64,000 bases of DNA, from the NCBI GenBank assembly GCA_017616555.1, contig JAFZXZ010000016.1:88642-152641 (forward strand), written 5' to 3'. The translations under genes were made by a program, and so were the position numbers. The notes beneath the pieces are model-generated. The model saw nothing but the letters and a program-made list of their open reading frames with translations. It did not search any database and was not told the DNA's origin. Shown here one piece after another: positions 17,007 to 24,889 of the stretch (position 1 is its first letter; each line of letters opens with the position of its first letter). This DNA comes from a bacterium (GTDB lineage: Bacteria > Auribacterota > UBA3054).

Positions 17007-17894
17007 TTATTTAGGGAGTCTTCTCTTGGCAGCCTTGAGGCCGTTCCCCAGGAGCATGGCGATGGTCATGGGGCCTACGCCGCCCGGCACCGGAGTGATG
17101 GCGGAGCACTTGGGCGCCACGTTCTCGTAATCCACGTCGCCCACCAGACGGTAACCGCGCTTAGCCGTAGGATCCTCGACTCTGTTGACGCCTACGTCCA
17201 CGACCACCGCGCCTTCTTTCACCATGTCGGCGGTGATGGTGTTGGGACGGCCGATGGCAGCCACCACGATGTCGCCCTGCCTGGTGATGGATGGGATGTC
17301 CTTCGTGCCTGTGTGGCAGATGGTGACGGTGGCGTTGGCGCCGTCGCGTTTCTGGACGAGCAGATTGGCCAAGGGTTTTCCCACGATGTTAGAGCGGCCG
17401 ACGATGACCACGTGTTTGCCTTTCACTTCAATGCCGGCTCTCTGCAGCAGGACCACTACGCCGTAGGGCGTGCAGGGATAGAAGCCGTCGGTGTCGCCGA
17501 TACAGAGTTTGCCCACGTTCACGGGATGGAAGCAGTCCACGTCCTTCTTGGGATCGGTGGCGGCGATGACCGCCTCTTCGGAAATGTGCTTCGGCAGCGG
17601 CAGCTGCACAATGAAGCCGTCGATCTTGGGATCGTGGTTCAGTTCGTCCACCAGTTTCAAAAGCTCTTCCTGGGTGGTTTCCTTCGGGAGCTCGTAGTCG
17701 TAACCGGTGATGCCCACTTCCGCGCAGGCTTTCTTTTTCATCCTGACGTAAGCCTGGGAAGCGGGATTGTCGCCCACAAGAACGAAGCCAAGCCCGGGCT
17801 CCACGCCCTTAGCTTTCATTTCTTCCACTTCTTTGGCCATCTCGGCGCGAATGGCGGCCGCCGTTTCATTTCCGTTGATAATAAGAGGTTCCAT
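17007..17894 (-). CDS. folD: Methylenetetrahydrofolate dehydrogenase/cyclohydrolase
   Basis: A 295-aa bifunctional FolD that interconverts 5,10-methylene-, methenyl- and 10-formyl-tetrahydrofolate in the cytoplasm. The N-terminal domain shows [20 protein letters not shown], including the catalytic YxxxK. The Rossmann domain shows [29 protein letters not shown] and [17 protein letters not shown], the standard folate- and NADP-binding blocks. Length is typical. It precedes the metallophosphoesterase gene by 3 bases. No nearby folate genes are present, so the pairing is not obviously functional. Confidence 0.96.
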   Translation of the reverse strand: MEPLIINGNETAAAIRAEMAKEVEEMKAKGVEPGLGFVLVGDNPASQAYVRMKKKACAEVGITGYDYELPKETTQEELLKLVDELNHDPKIDGFIVQLPLPKHISEEAVIAATDPKKDVDCFHPVNVGKLCIGDTDGFYPCTPYGVVVLLQRAGIEVKGKHVVIVGRSNIVGKPLANLLVQKRDGANATVTICHTGTKDIPSITRQGDIVVAAIGRPNTITADMVKEGAVVVDVGVNRVEDPTAKRGYRLVGDVDYENVAPKCSAITPVPGGVGPMTIAMLLGNGLKAAKRRLPK

Positions 17895-17938
17895 ATTTAT
17901 TCTCCAATTTTATATTTGACTATCCTTGTAGTGAAAAA

Positions 17939-18448
17939 CTATTCTGTTCCCGTATTCCCGGTGCTTACGTTGGTGTTTGTCGTGCTTGTGGTCGTTGGCG
18001 TTGCAGGAGCGACAGTAACGCCCTTTACGGGCGAAGTGAACTGGTTTTCGTCCGTGCAAATAAAGAACTGATCGGGTAATTTATACATTGCACCAGAAGC
18101 ACCGTCAATTATGATTCCTAAAAAACCACCAAAAATGAAACTGCCAATAATCCACGGATCCATTGTCGCATTGTATAAGGCTATTTCTTTCTGACCGGTG
18201 CCAGGATGAACATATTCAAGAATATAGCTTTCGCCCGAGAAGAAATCTCTGCTGGCTTTCAAGCGCATGTTATAAGGCGTAGCTTGAGTGGCAATGGTCA
18301 TATATCCCTGCTTCAAAGCTACAACGTCGCCGTTTCTAGAGGAGCAGATCTGAACTTCATATTCAGAATCAGAAAAAACCGTAGCGCAACCGGTCAGGAA
18401 TGTGGTGGCGAAAACAAAAACGCCAAGAAAAATAAGTGCTCTTTTCAT
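17939..18448 (-). CDS. Lipoprotein with glycine-rich hydrophobic segment
   Basis: A 169-aa lipoprotein with signal MKRALIFLGVFVFATTFLTGC (lipobox LTGC). The mature part has a short beta region and then a Gly-rich hydrophobic segment (WIIGSFIFGGFLGIIIDGAS) that could be a membrane or glycine-zipper-like element. A Thr/Asn/Pro-rich tail (TPTTTSTTNTN) ends the protein. The ATG at 18446-18448 was chosen for the signal peptide. I do not recognise the family. A strong GNRA-capped hairpin lies in the leader just upstream. Confidence 0.7.
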   Translation of the reverse strand: MKRALIFLGVFVFATTFLTGCATVFSDSEYEVQICSSRNGDVVALKQGYMTIATQATPYNMRLKASRDFFSGESYILEYVHPGTGQKEIALYNATMDPWIIGSFIFGGFLGIIIDGASGAMYKLPDQFFICTDENQFTSPVKGVTVAPATPTTTSTTNTNVSTGNTGTE

Positions 18449-18481
18449 TTTGTTGGTAAAAAAGGTTGTTGTTATATATTG

Positions 18482-18507
18482 TGGTCTACCGCTCGCGCGG
18501 CTGACCA
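18482..18507 (-). other. GNRA-capped hairpin in the lipoprotein 5' leader
   Basis: On the minus strand TGGTC-AG-CCGC, a GCGA tetraloop and GCGG-TA-GACCA form two stacked helices with an AG/TA internal loop. The loop fits GNRA. It sits 33 bases before the lipoprotein start codon and is followed by neither a T-run nor a coding region. Confidence 0.45.
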
Positions 18508-18587
18508 AGTTAAGGTCTTTCTAAAATTTTATCAAAAATCAACTCGCACTTTGATAAGCCGGTAGCAGCCTTTGAAAGGCTTGATGT

Positions 18588-20759
18588 TTAGTCGCTGTTA
18601 GCTTTTTTGGAAACGATTGGGAATGTTGCTGAGATCTCGCCTTTGTATTCTCCAATGCCTGTGACGGTCACGGTGCCAGTACCGGGCTTTTTGTTGTCGG
18701 AATAGCTAACTTTGTAGTCCCTGCCCTTCCTGAGGCCCTTTTCGCCGGCAAAGACCGAGATCTTAGGCTTGACGGGATTTCCTCTGAAAACATATGCGTC
18801 TTTTCCGAAAAATATCTTGCCGCTTTCATTAAGGTCACGGGTGGAGAGGTCTTCCGCGGCGTTGACGGAGACGTAGGCTCTTCTGCCCTTTATCTCCCCT
18901 CCCGCGGTCCGGACGTCCTGATAGACCGCCGTCCTGACATGCGAGATCTTTCCCTTTGCCTTGGCTTCCACCTTTTCCTTTCCGCTTCTTATAGTAACCG
19001 GACCGTTGGCTTTGGCGCTGATGGAGGCCAGGCCGCTTTCCTCCTTATCAAGCATCTCCTCTACGGAAGAGTAGACTTTGAAAGTATAGGCGCTTCCGCA
19101 GATCTTCGTGTCGCCGGAGAGATTCAGAGAAATGGATCTGATATTTTTGCCTTTTATGCCCTTGTAATTGTCGTCGTCATAAACTTGGATGTCGATGTTT
19201 TTCCCCAAGGGGGCAATCTTGAAAGAGTCGCAGCCTTTGGTCTTGATTTTGATCTTATTTTCCTTATAGCTGACAGCGTCGATGGGAAGATCTCCGCTGA
19301 ATGCGGATCTCCTATAAGTGAGAGTTTTGCCCTTTGAGCTTGTTAGGATGAACTGGCTGTCTGCGCTGAAGATCAGCGTGACACTCTTCGAGGCGCGGCC
19401 TTTTCCCAAAGAGGAACAGTATTTGATCTCATCAAGCGGCGTCGGCTCCAGATAACTTAAGGAAATGTAATTGTCCTCGTCTATTATTTCGTCGTTGCCG
19501 GTGAACAAGGTGAAAGACAATAGATCCTTGGCGATGTTCATGTAAGTGTAATAGCCGCTATTCCCATACTCGTTCACAGAATTCATATCGTAGATTTTCA
19601 GCCGATAGCCGTCTTCGCTGACGGAGTAGCCCGTGACCAATACCAAATGCCCGAAACCGTAGCAGGTGAAGTCTAAAAGCAGCACGCTGCCTTTTTCGCA
19701 AGCCTCTTTGGCGTCCTTTACCAGATTACTAAGGAAGCCCGACAGGCTGACGTTGGAATGTTTCGCACTGCCATCGTAGATCCAGCCGCTCCACAAGGAG
19801 GGGTTGTAGTTTTTGCGATTACCCGCAGTCTCGCCGTAGTTCTCAAGAAACTGGGAGAGTTGATAATAGTTTATGATGTCCCTGAGCTTCTTATCTTCCT
19901 TGGGCTGAGGCATGCAGAAATATTCGTTAGAGACCAGCGTCTCTCCGGAAATCTCTTCGGCGTTCAGGAGGTTTTTGAAGTTAAGCCCCATAGTGATGGA
20001 AATACCGTAGCAGGAGCCGTACCACTCTTCGTACATTTCTTTCTTTAGGAGATTGACTTCCGATTCGCTTGAAGTGAATTCTTTCAGCCTATTGAAAAGC
20101 TCCGTGCTTATGACGTAATTTGTCGTCCCGGTGAACCCTCCCTCGCTTTCGTTACTGTGCACGAAATTGTTATTGTCCTTCGCCAACTGGAAACCAGAAT
20201 CGATGTCGTCCTCGTCGTAGCTTTTGGGGAACATTTTCCAGTTTCCCAAAATCGTGGATCCTGTGATCTTGTCCGAGCTCATCGTCCCGGTGAAGATAAA
20301 AAAGTCCCAGTCCGGCGCTTCCCCGCCGTCTCTGTTCACGGGATAGCTTACCCACTCGTTGCCCTGAATAACAATTTCCCCAGTCGTCCTGTTAAAGGTG
20401 CCGCTGAACTTGTACGAGCCCTCGTAAACGGAGTTGAAGTCTCCTACGTAGGGACTGATGTTTATGGTCCCCGTGACGACCGTTTCGCCTTCCCCCCCGC
20501 TTATAGGGTCAAGGTGCATCTCCATGTTCCGGTAAATAGCGAGATCTTTGCTGCCGCCAACGTAGGTCCCCTCCCAGTCAAAGGGAACGGAACTTTCAGG
20601 ATCTCCCTCCGGAAATGCTGTTGCGGTTTGACAGACAGTTTCCGGAAAGGTCAAGACCTGCTGACTATCTCCAGCGCAGTCGCAGAATACATTCTCAGCT
20701 CCAAAAAGAACATTCGCGCCGATGAAAAAAAGGAGCGCAGCCAGTTTAATATTCTTCAT
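18588..20759 (-). CDS. Secreted papain-like cysteine protease with Ig-like C-terminal domain
   Basis: A 723-aa exported protein (signal peptide about 1-20). A beta-rich N-terminal region (about 60-200) is followed by a cysteine peptidase-like domain. The latter holds Cys250 in WYGSCYGISITMGL, His371 in CYGFGHLVLVTGYS and Asp391/Asn393 in IYDMNS, a plausible Cys-His-Asn/Asp triad of the papain/C39-like fold. The C-terminus (about 660-715, KGRDYKVSYSDNKKPGTGTV) matches an Ig-like repeat common in surface proteins of gut Firmicutes. There is no PEP-CTERM or lipobox. Cleavage target and true activity are unknown. The lplA-like gene lies just upstream on the same strand. Confidence 0.75.
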   Translation of the reverse strand: MKNIKLAALLFFIGANVLFGAENVFCDCAGDSQQVLTFPETVCQTATAFPEGDPESSVPFDWEGTYVGGSKDLAIYRNMEMHLDPISGGEGETVVTGTINISPYVGDFNSVYEGSYKFSGTFNRTTGEIVIQGNEWVSYPVNRDGGEAPDWDFFIFTGTMSSDKITGSTILGNWKMFPKSYDEDDIDSGFQLAKDNNNFVHSNESEGGFTGTTNYVISTELFNRLKEFTSSESEVNLLKKEMYEEWYGSCYGISITMGLNFKNLLNAEEISGETLVSNEYFCMPQPKEDKKLRDIINYYQLSQFLENYGETAGNRKNYNPSLWSGWIYDGSAKHSNVSLSGFLSNLVKDAKEACEKGSVLLLDFTCYGFGHLVLVTGYSVSEDGYRLKIYDMNSVNEYGNSGYYTYMNIAKDLLSFTLFTGNDEIIDEDNYISLSYLEPTPLDEIKYCSSLGKGRASKSVTLIFSADSQFILTSSKGKTLTYRRSAFSGDLPIDAVSYKENKIKIKTKGCDSFKIAPLGKNIDIQVYDDDNYKGIKGKNIRSISLNLSGDTKICGSAYTFKVYSSVEEMLDKEESGLASISAKANGPVTIRSGKEKVEAKAKGKISHVRTAVYQDVRTAGGEIKGRRAYVSVNAAEDLSTRDLNESGKIFFGKDAYVFRGNPVKPKISVFAGEKGLRKGRDYKVSYSDNKKPGTGTVTVTGIGEYKGEISATFPIVSKKANSD

Positions 20760-20823
20760 ACAAACGTTCCCCGCAATTATTATGACGACAGTCTATTCTA
20801 TCATTATTCAAGCATTTGCACTA

Positions 20824-21474
20824 TCAGCACCAAACGCTGACGAGCAAGCCCTTGAGTTTTTGTTCATCAAAGCCGACTTCCGAAAGCGGCAAAAGAAAAT
20901 CTTCGTGGGAACGCGCGGCGCGGTAATCGGGACGAACGTCAGGCTCCTTAAGATAGCGTTTTATTCTTTGGATGTCGGGATCGATCAGGAAACTGCCGTG
21001 CATAAGCAGCGCTCCCTGGCGCTGGCTCTGGGCGTTGCCGGCGACCTTTCTTCCGGCGATGGCCAGATCGCAGGGCTCGTGGAACTCCAAGTTGAGGCCT
21101 TGGTTTTGGAAGGCTTTGATGAGGGGCGCAAAGGCTGTCCGGTAAGCGCCCATGACGTCGAAACGCCTGAAGGGCGGGGCAAGATTCGTAACTATCGTGT
21201 AAACAAGGCAGCCCTTGTGGATGAAGACCGCCCCCCCGCCTGAGAAACGTCTTAAGACGGGAACTCCATCCTTTTCGGCCGCGGCTTTGTCAACGTACTT
21301 TTCCTCATCCTGGCTTAAACCCAGAACGATCGCCTCGTCAGTGAAGTTATAAAACCTGAGCAGCGGCGGCCTTGCTTTCTTCCCGACTTCCGACATAAGC
21401 TCTCTGTCCAGAGCGATCTGCTCCGCAACGGATAGCTTGGGAGTTTCCAGGTAGTTTAGCCTAAAAGAAGTCAT
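20824..21474 (-). CDS. Lipoate-protein ligase A/LipM-like protein
   Basis: A 216-aa BPL/LplA catalytic-domain protein predicted to attach lipoate or octanoate to carrier domains. Motifs are RRFSGGGAVFIHKGCLVYT (substrate loop) and DLAIAGRKVAGNAQSQRQG with the conserved Lys in GRKVAG, then LLMHGSFL. The protein is shorter than full LplA (about 330 aa) and lacks the C-terminal accessory domain, so a LipM/LipL-like transferase is an alternative. The ATG at 21472-21474 was preferred to a TTG at 21480. An extended -10 lies 6 bases before the ATG, so the mRNA may be leaderless. Confidence 0.82.
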   Translation of the reverse strand: MTSFRLNYLETPKLSVAEQIALDRELMSEVGKKARPPLLRFYNFTDEAIVLGLSQDEEKYVDKAAAEKDGVPVLRRFSGGGAVFIHKGCLVYTIVTNLAPPFRRFDVMGAYRTAFAPLIKAFQNQGLNLEFHEPCDLAIAGRKVAGNAQSQRQGALLMHGSFLIDPDIQRIKRYLKEPDVRPDYRAARSHEDFLLPLSEVGFDEQKLKGLLVSVWC

Positions 21475-21480
21475 GTTCAA

Positions 21481-21491
21481 ATTTTAGCAAA
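21481..21491 (-). promoter_or_regulatory. Extended -10 directly before the lipoate ligase-like gene
   Basis: Minus strand TTTGCTAAAAT with only six bases (TTGAAC) before the ATG at 21474. A normal start 6-8 bases downstream would begin the mRNA at about the start codon. Confidence 0.5.
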
Positions 21492-21510
21492 TTTCCGCCG
21501 GGGTTTGGCT

Positions 21511-21539
21511 TTGACAATGAGGGGCGGTTATGGTACAAT
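21511..21539 (+). promoter_or_regulatory. Strong sigma-70 promoter for rpmF-plsX-fabD
   Basis: A perfect TTGACA (21511-21516), a 17-base spacer ending TGG and TACAAT (21534-21539), with TG extension. It faces the lipid synthesis genes. Confidence 0.85.
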
Positions 21540-21587
21540 TTCTATTCACAATTAAAAATGAAATAAACAACAAAAGGTGAGATTTTT

Positions 21588-21776
21588 ATGGCAAATCCAA
21601 AACGCAGACATTCTCAGACCCGCCGCGACAAACGCCGCACGCACGACTCCTTAACGAAGCCCCAGACTCTGGCCTGCTCCAATTGCGGCTATGAGAAGCA
21701 GCCCCATGTGGTCTGCCCGAAGTGCGGTTTCTACAAAGGCCGCCGCGTGATCGCTCTGGCTACCGTCGCCGAATAA
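21588..21776 (+). CDS. rpmF: 50S ribosomal protein bL32
   Basis: A 62-aa L32 beginning MANPKRRHSQTRRDKRRTHD, the invariant N-terminus of this family. It retains the zinc ribbon (CSNCGY and CPKCGF), so this is the zinc-binding C+ form. It heads the fatty-acid/phospholipid cluster, the classic rpmF-plsX arrangement. The ATG is preceded by AAAAGGTGAG and by a strong promoter about 50 bases upstream. Confidence 0.96.
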   Translation: MANPKRRHSQTRRDKRRTHDSLTKPQTLACSNCGYEKQPHVVCPKCGFYKGRRVIALATVAE

Positions 21777-21797
21777 TTCCCTTCTTCGCGTTACGCA

Positions 21798-22817
21798 ATG
21801 CGTATTGCCGTTGACGCTATGGGGGGCGATTACGCCCCCAACGAGATCGTCGCTGGCGCCCTGAAATACCTTGCCAGCGGCGACTCCGAAGCTAACATCA
21901 TTCTGGTGGGAGACGCTGAGCGCATCGAAGCTTGTCTTTCCGATCTAAACGCCAGCAACGCTCCTGTAAGAGTCATCCACGCCTCCCAGAACGTGGAAAT
22001 GAACGAGTCCCCCGCCGTCACCTTGAGAAAAAAGCGCGATTCCTCCATTGCCGTCGCCACGCGCATGGCTGCCAAAGGGGAAGTTGACGCCATCGTCTCG
22101 GCCGGCAACACCGGAGCTTTGGCCGCGGCAGCCCTTATGGAATGGGAGCTTCTGCCAGGCGTTGACCGCCCGGCCATTGCCACTCTGATCCCGGGGCCTT
22201 TCGGCGCGACCGTGCTCTTAGACGCCGGCGCGACCGTGAACTGCAAGGCCGTCAACTTAGTCCAGTTCGCGAAAATGGGCGCCTGCTACGCCAGGCACGT
22301 CCTTAAAAAGACCCATCCTGTGGTGGGCCTTTTGTCTGTGGGCGAAGAAGATGAGAAAGGCAACAAAGAGACTAGGGAGGCGCACGCGCTTCTGAAGAAT
22401 TCTCCATTGCACTTTTACGGCAACGTGGAAGGCCAGGACATCTTCCTCGGAAAGGTTGACGTCATCGTCTGCGACGGTTTCGTCGGCAACGTTGCCCTAA
22501 AGGTCATGGAAGGCATGGCGAGCGGCATCCAGACGATGGTCTCGCATCCGCAAAGCAACAAGTACGGCTTCTCAAGATTTTTCGCAAGCTTTTTCTCCCA
22601 GTCCCCCGCCCAGCAGATCAGGCGTCATTTCGACGTCAGAAAGTTCGGAGGCGCTCCTTTGCTCGGCGTGAACGGGACCTGCATCATAGCCCACGGCAAT
22701 TCCCATGCGGACGCCTTGTGCGCCGCCATCTTCCGCGCCCAGGAGATCGTAACGCACGACCTCAACCATTACATCGCGGAAGCGCTAATTCAACCCCAAG
22801 AGATTGAAAGATCATGA
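21798..22817 (+). CDS. plsX: Phosphate acyltransferase PlsX
   Basis: A 339-aa PlsX, which makes acyl phosphate from acyl-ACP as the first step of phospholipid synthesis by the PlsX/PlsY route. It opens MRIAVDAMGGDYAPNEIVAGA and shows VIHASQNVEMNESPAVTLRKK, DAIVSAGNTGALAAAAL and VIVCDGFVGNVALKVMEGMA. These are the conserved PlsX blocks. Its TGA overlaps the fabD ATG (ATGA). A short gap of about 20 bases follows rpmF. No plsY is visible in the window. Confidence 0.96.
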   Translation: MRIAVDAMGGDYAPNEIVAGALKYLASGDSEANIILVGDAERIEACLSDLNASNAPVRVIHASQNVEMNESPAVTLRKKRDSSIAVATRMAAKGEVDAIVSAGNTGALAAAALMEWELLPGVDRPAIATLIPGPFGATVLLDAGATVNCKAVNLVQFAKMGACYARHVLKKTHPVVGLLSVGEEDEKGNKETREAHALLKNSPLHFYGNVEGQDIFLGKVDVIVCDGFVGNVALKVMEGMASGIQTMVSHPQSNKYGFSRFFASFFSQSPAQQIRRHFDVRKFGGAPLLGVNGTCIIAHGNSHADALCAAIFRAQEIVTHDLNHYIAEALIQPQEIERS

Positions 22818-23728
22818 CAAAAATCGCTTTGCTTTTCCCTGGCCAGGGCGCTCAGTACGTCGGCATGGGCAAGGATCTCTACGAGAATTCCCCGGCCGCG
22901 AAAAATATTTTTGATCTAGCTTCCGCCCTTATGGGCGAAGGTTTCATGAAAACCGTTTTCGAAGGTCCGGAAGAGGACCTGAAGAGGACCGACATCACCC
23001 AGGTCGCCATCTACACCGTTTCTCTGGCTGCTTTCGCCGCGCTTAAGGAAAAAAAACCCAACCTCGAGATCGTGGCCGCCGGCGGTTTGAGCCTGGGCGA
23101 GTATTCGGCGCTTACGGCCGCCGGAGTGCTCTCCTTCGAGGAAGGCCTTGAGCTCGTTCGCTCCAGGTCGCTCTTCATGCAGGAAGCGGCGGAAAAAGCC
23201 CCCGGCTCCATGGCCGCGGTCCTTCAGCTGGACGGCGAAGTCGTCAAAAATATCTGCGCAAAATATCCTTCCCTTTACGTCGCCAATTTCAACTGCCCAG
23301 GGCAGATCGTCATTTCCGGCGCCAAGGAAAGCATCGAGAAAGCGCAGGAAGAACTGCTTGCTGCGGGCGCCAGGCGCGTCATCCCCCTGGCGGTCGGCGG
23401 CGCTTTCCACTCCCCCTTCATGGATCCGGCCAGGGAAAAACTCCTGCCTATGCTGAAAGAAACCAAATGGCAGAAGGCCAACTTCCCCGTAGCCTCCAAC
23501 GTGCTTGGCAGCCTCTATCCCGAGGACGCCGACTTCGCTGCCTTGCTGGGCAGACAGATAGTTGAGAGCGTGCGCTGGGAAGACGACTTCCGCGCCATCA
23601 CCGCTTTGGGAGCGGAACTTAGTTTGGAATGCGGACCGGGCAACGTTTTGTGCGGGCTCGCCAAAAAAATAATGAGAGAAGCCAGAACACAAACTTGCGG
23701 CAAGCTCGAGGAGCTTGCTAGCATCTGA
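22814..23728 (+). CDS. fabD: Malonyl-CoA-ACP transacylase
   Basis: A 304-aa FabD, which loads malonyl groups onto ACP. It shows FPGQGAQYVGMGKDLY and the nucleophile Ser93 in GLSLGEYSALTAAG (GLSLGE instead of the more familiar GHSLGE, a common variant). His199 is in AVGGAFHSPFM. It is overlapped with plsX by ATGA. The intervening fabH found in many such clusters is absent. A TATAAT-like promoter lies between fabD and fabG. Confidence 0.95.
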   Translation: MTKIALLFPGQGAQYVGMGKDLYENSPAAKNIFDLASALMGEGFMKTVFEGPEEDLKRTDITQVAIYTVSLAAFAALKEKKPNLEIVAAGGLSLGEYSALTAAGVLSFEEGLELVRSRSLFMQEAAEKAPGSMAAVLQLDGEVVKNICAKYPSLYVANFNCPGQIVISGAKESIEKAQEELLAAGARRVIPLAVGGAFHSPFMDPAREKLLPMLKETKWQKANFPVASNVLGSLYPEDADFAALLGRQIVESVRWEDDFRAITALGAELSLECGPGNVLCGLAKKIMREARTQTCGKLEELASI

Positions 23729-23738
23729 GGGAGCGTTT

Positions 23739-23747
23739 TGGTATAAT
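23739..23747 (+). promoter_or_regulatory. Extended -10 promoter upstream of fabG
   Basis: TTGGTATAAT (extended TGG-TATAAT) begins just 11 bases after the fabD stop and 27 bases before the fabG ATG. No good -35 is present. It suggests separate transcription of fabG-acpP. Confidence 0.45.
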
Positions 23748-23771
23748 ATTTTTAAATAACACTTGAAAATT

Positions 23772-24524
23772 ATGGCATACGAAATCAATTTAAGTTCCAA
23801 GACGGCCGTTATAACAGGCGCGGGCCGCGGCATAGGGGCTGCTATCGCCCTTAAGCTGGCTTCTGCCGGCGCCAACATCGCCGTTGTGGAATTGAAAGAA
23901 GAATTTACGACTGAGACCGTTGCGGCCGTAAGGGCTCTAGGCGTGAAAGCCGAAGGCTACGCCGGCGACGTCTCAAATTTGGCTGAGATGCAGTCCCTTA
24001 TGGAGAAGATCCAGGCCGACTTCGGCTCTTTGGACATTCTCGTCAACAACGCCGGCATCACTAAAGACACCCTCCTCATAAGGATGGGCGAAGACGAATG
24101 GGACGCCGTTTTGAGAGTCAATCTGAAAGGCGCCTTCAACTGCACGAAAGCCGTCGCCCGCATCATGATGAAGCAGAGAAGCGGTCGTATCGTCAATATG
24201 GCCTCTATCGTCGGACTTATCGGCAACGCCGGCCAGGCGAACTACTCCGCCAGCAAAGGCGGACTTATCGCCCTGACGAAGACTACGGCCAAGGAGCTGG
24301 CCAGCCGCGGCATCACCGCCAACGCCATCGCGCCCGGCTTCATCAAGACCAAAATGACGGAAGTCTTATCCGACGAAGTCAAAGCCAAAATGCTCGAACT
24401 GGTCGCTCTGAAACAGTTCGGCGAACCCAACGACATAGCAAATACCGCACTCTTCCTCTGTTCCGATCTCGCCTCTTACATCACCGGGCAGGTCATCGTT
24501 GTGGACGGCGGAATGGTAATGTAA
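23772..24524 (+). CDS. fabG: 3-oxoacyl-ACP reductase
   Basis: A 250-aa short-chain dehydrogenase that reduces 3-oxoacyl-ACP with NADPH. Motifs are [16 protein letters not shown] (cofactor loop), VNNAGITKD, Ser145 in VNMASIVG and Tyr158/Lys162 in ANYSASKGG, with [12 protein letters not shown] at the C-terminal side. The ATG at 23772-23774 was preferred to an upstream TTG because it gives the normal length and [16 protein letters not shown] start. It belongs to the fab cluster with acpP 46 bases downstream. Confidence 0.93.
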   Translation: MAYEINLSSKTAVITGAGRGIGAAIALKLASAGANIAVVELKEEFTTETVAAVRALGVKAEGYAGDVSNLAEMQSLMEKIQADFGSLDILVNNAGITKDTLLIRMGEDEWDAVLRVNLKGAFNCTKAVARIMMKQRSGRIVNMASIVGLIGNAGQANYSASKGGLIALTKTTAKELASRGITANAIAPGFIKTKMTEVLSDEVKAKMLELVALKQFGEPNDIANTALFLCSDLASYITGQVIVVDGGMVM

Positions 24525-24570
24525 TTTTTTAAAATCAATATATTTTTTCATACCTACAAAGGAGAAAAAC

Positions 24571-24822
24571 ATGGCTACAACGTTTGAAAAAGTCAAGGAC
24601 ATCATCGTGAAACAGCTCGGCGTCAAGCCGGAGGAAGTCACGGAAGACGCCAACTTCACAGACGATCTGGGCGCTGACAGCCTGGACCTCGTGGAAGTCG
24701 TCATGGCTCTCGAAGAAGAATTCGAAGCTCCTGTCCCCGACGAAGAGGCCGAAAAGATCAAAACCGTCGGTGACGCCGTTCGTTTCATCGACGCCAAACT
24801 GGCCGAAAAACAGCAGCAGTAA
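24571..24822 (+). CDS. acpP: Acyl carrier protein
   Basis: An 83-aa ACP, the carrier of growing acyl chains. Ser37 in GADSLDLVE is the 4'-phosphopantetheine site, modified by AcpS (encoded at 50349). The rest is the usual acidic four-helix protein. The Shine-Dalgarno AAAGGAGAAA precedes the ATG. A strong intrinsic terminator follows within 20 bases, so much of the acpP transcript may end before fabF, giving higher ACP output. Confidence 0.97.
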   Translation: MATTFEKVKDIIVKQLGVKPEEVTEDANFTDDLGADSLDLVEVVMALEEEFEAPVPDEEAEKIKTVGDAVRFIDAKLAEKQQQ

Positions 24823-24837
24823 ACGCTATTTTTCCAA

Positions 24838-24867
24838 GGGGAGTTCGCTTTGAACTCCCCTTTTTTT
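24838..24867 (+). terminator. Intrinsic terminator between acpP and fabF
   Basis: GGGGAGTTC, loop GCTTT, GAACTCCCC is a perfect 9-bp stem followed by TTTTTTT. It lies only 23 bases before the fabF ATG, so fabF expression needs read-through or a promoter of its own. Confidence 0.85.
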
Positions 24868-24889
24868 GTCTTTTAATAATGGAGAGAGT

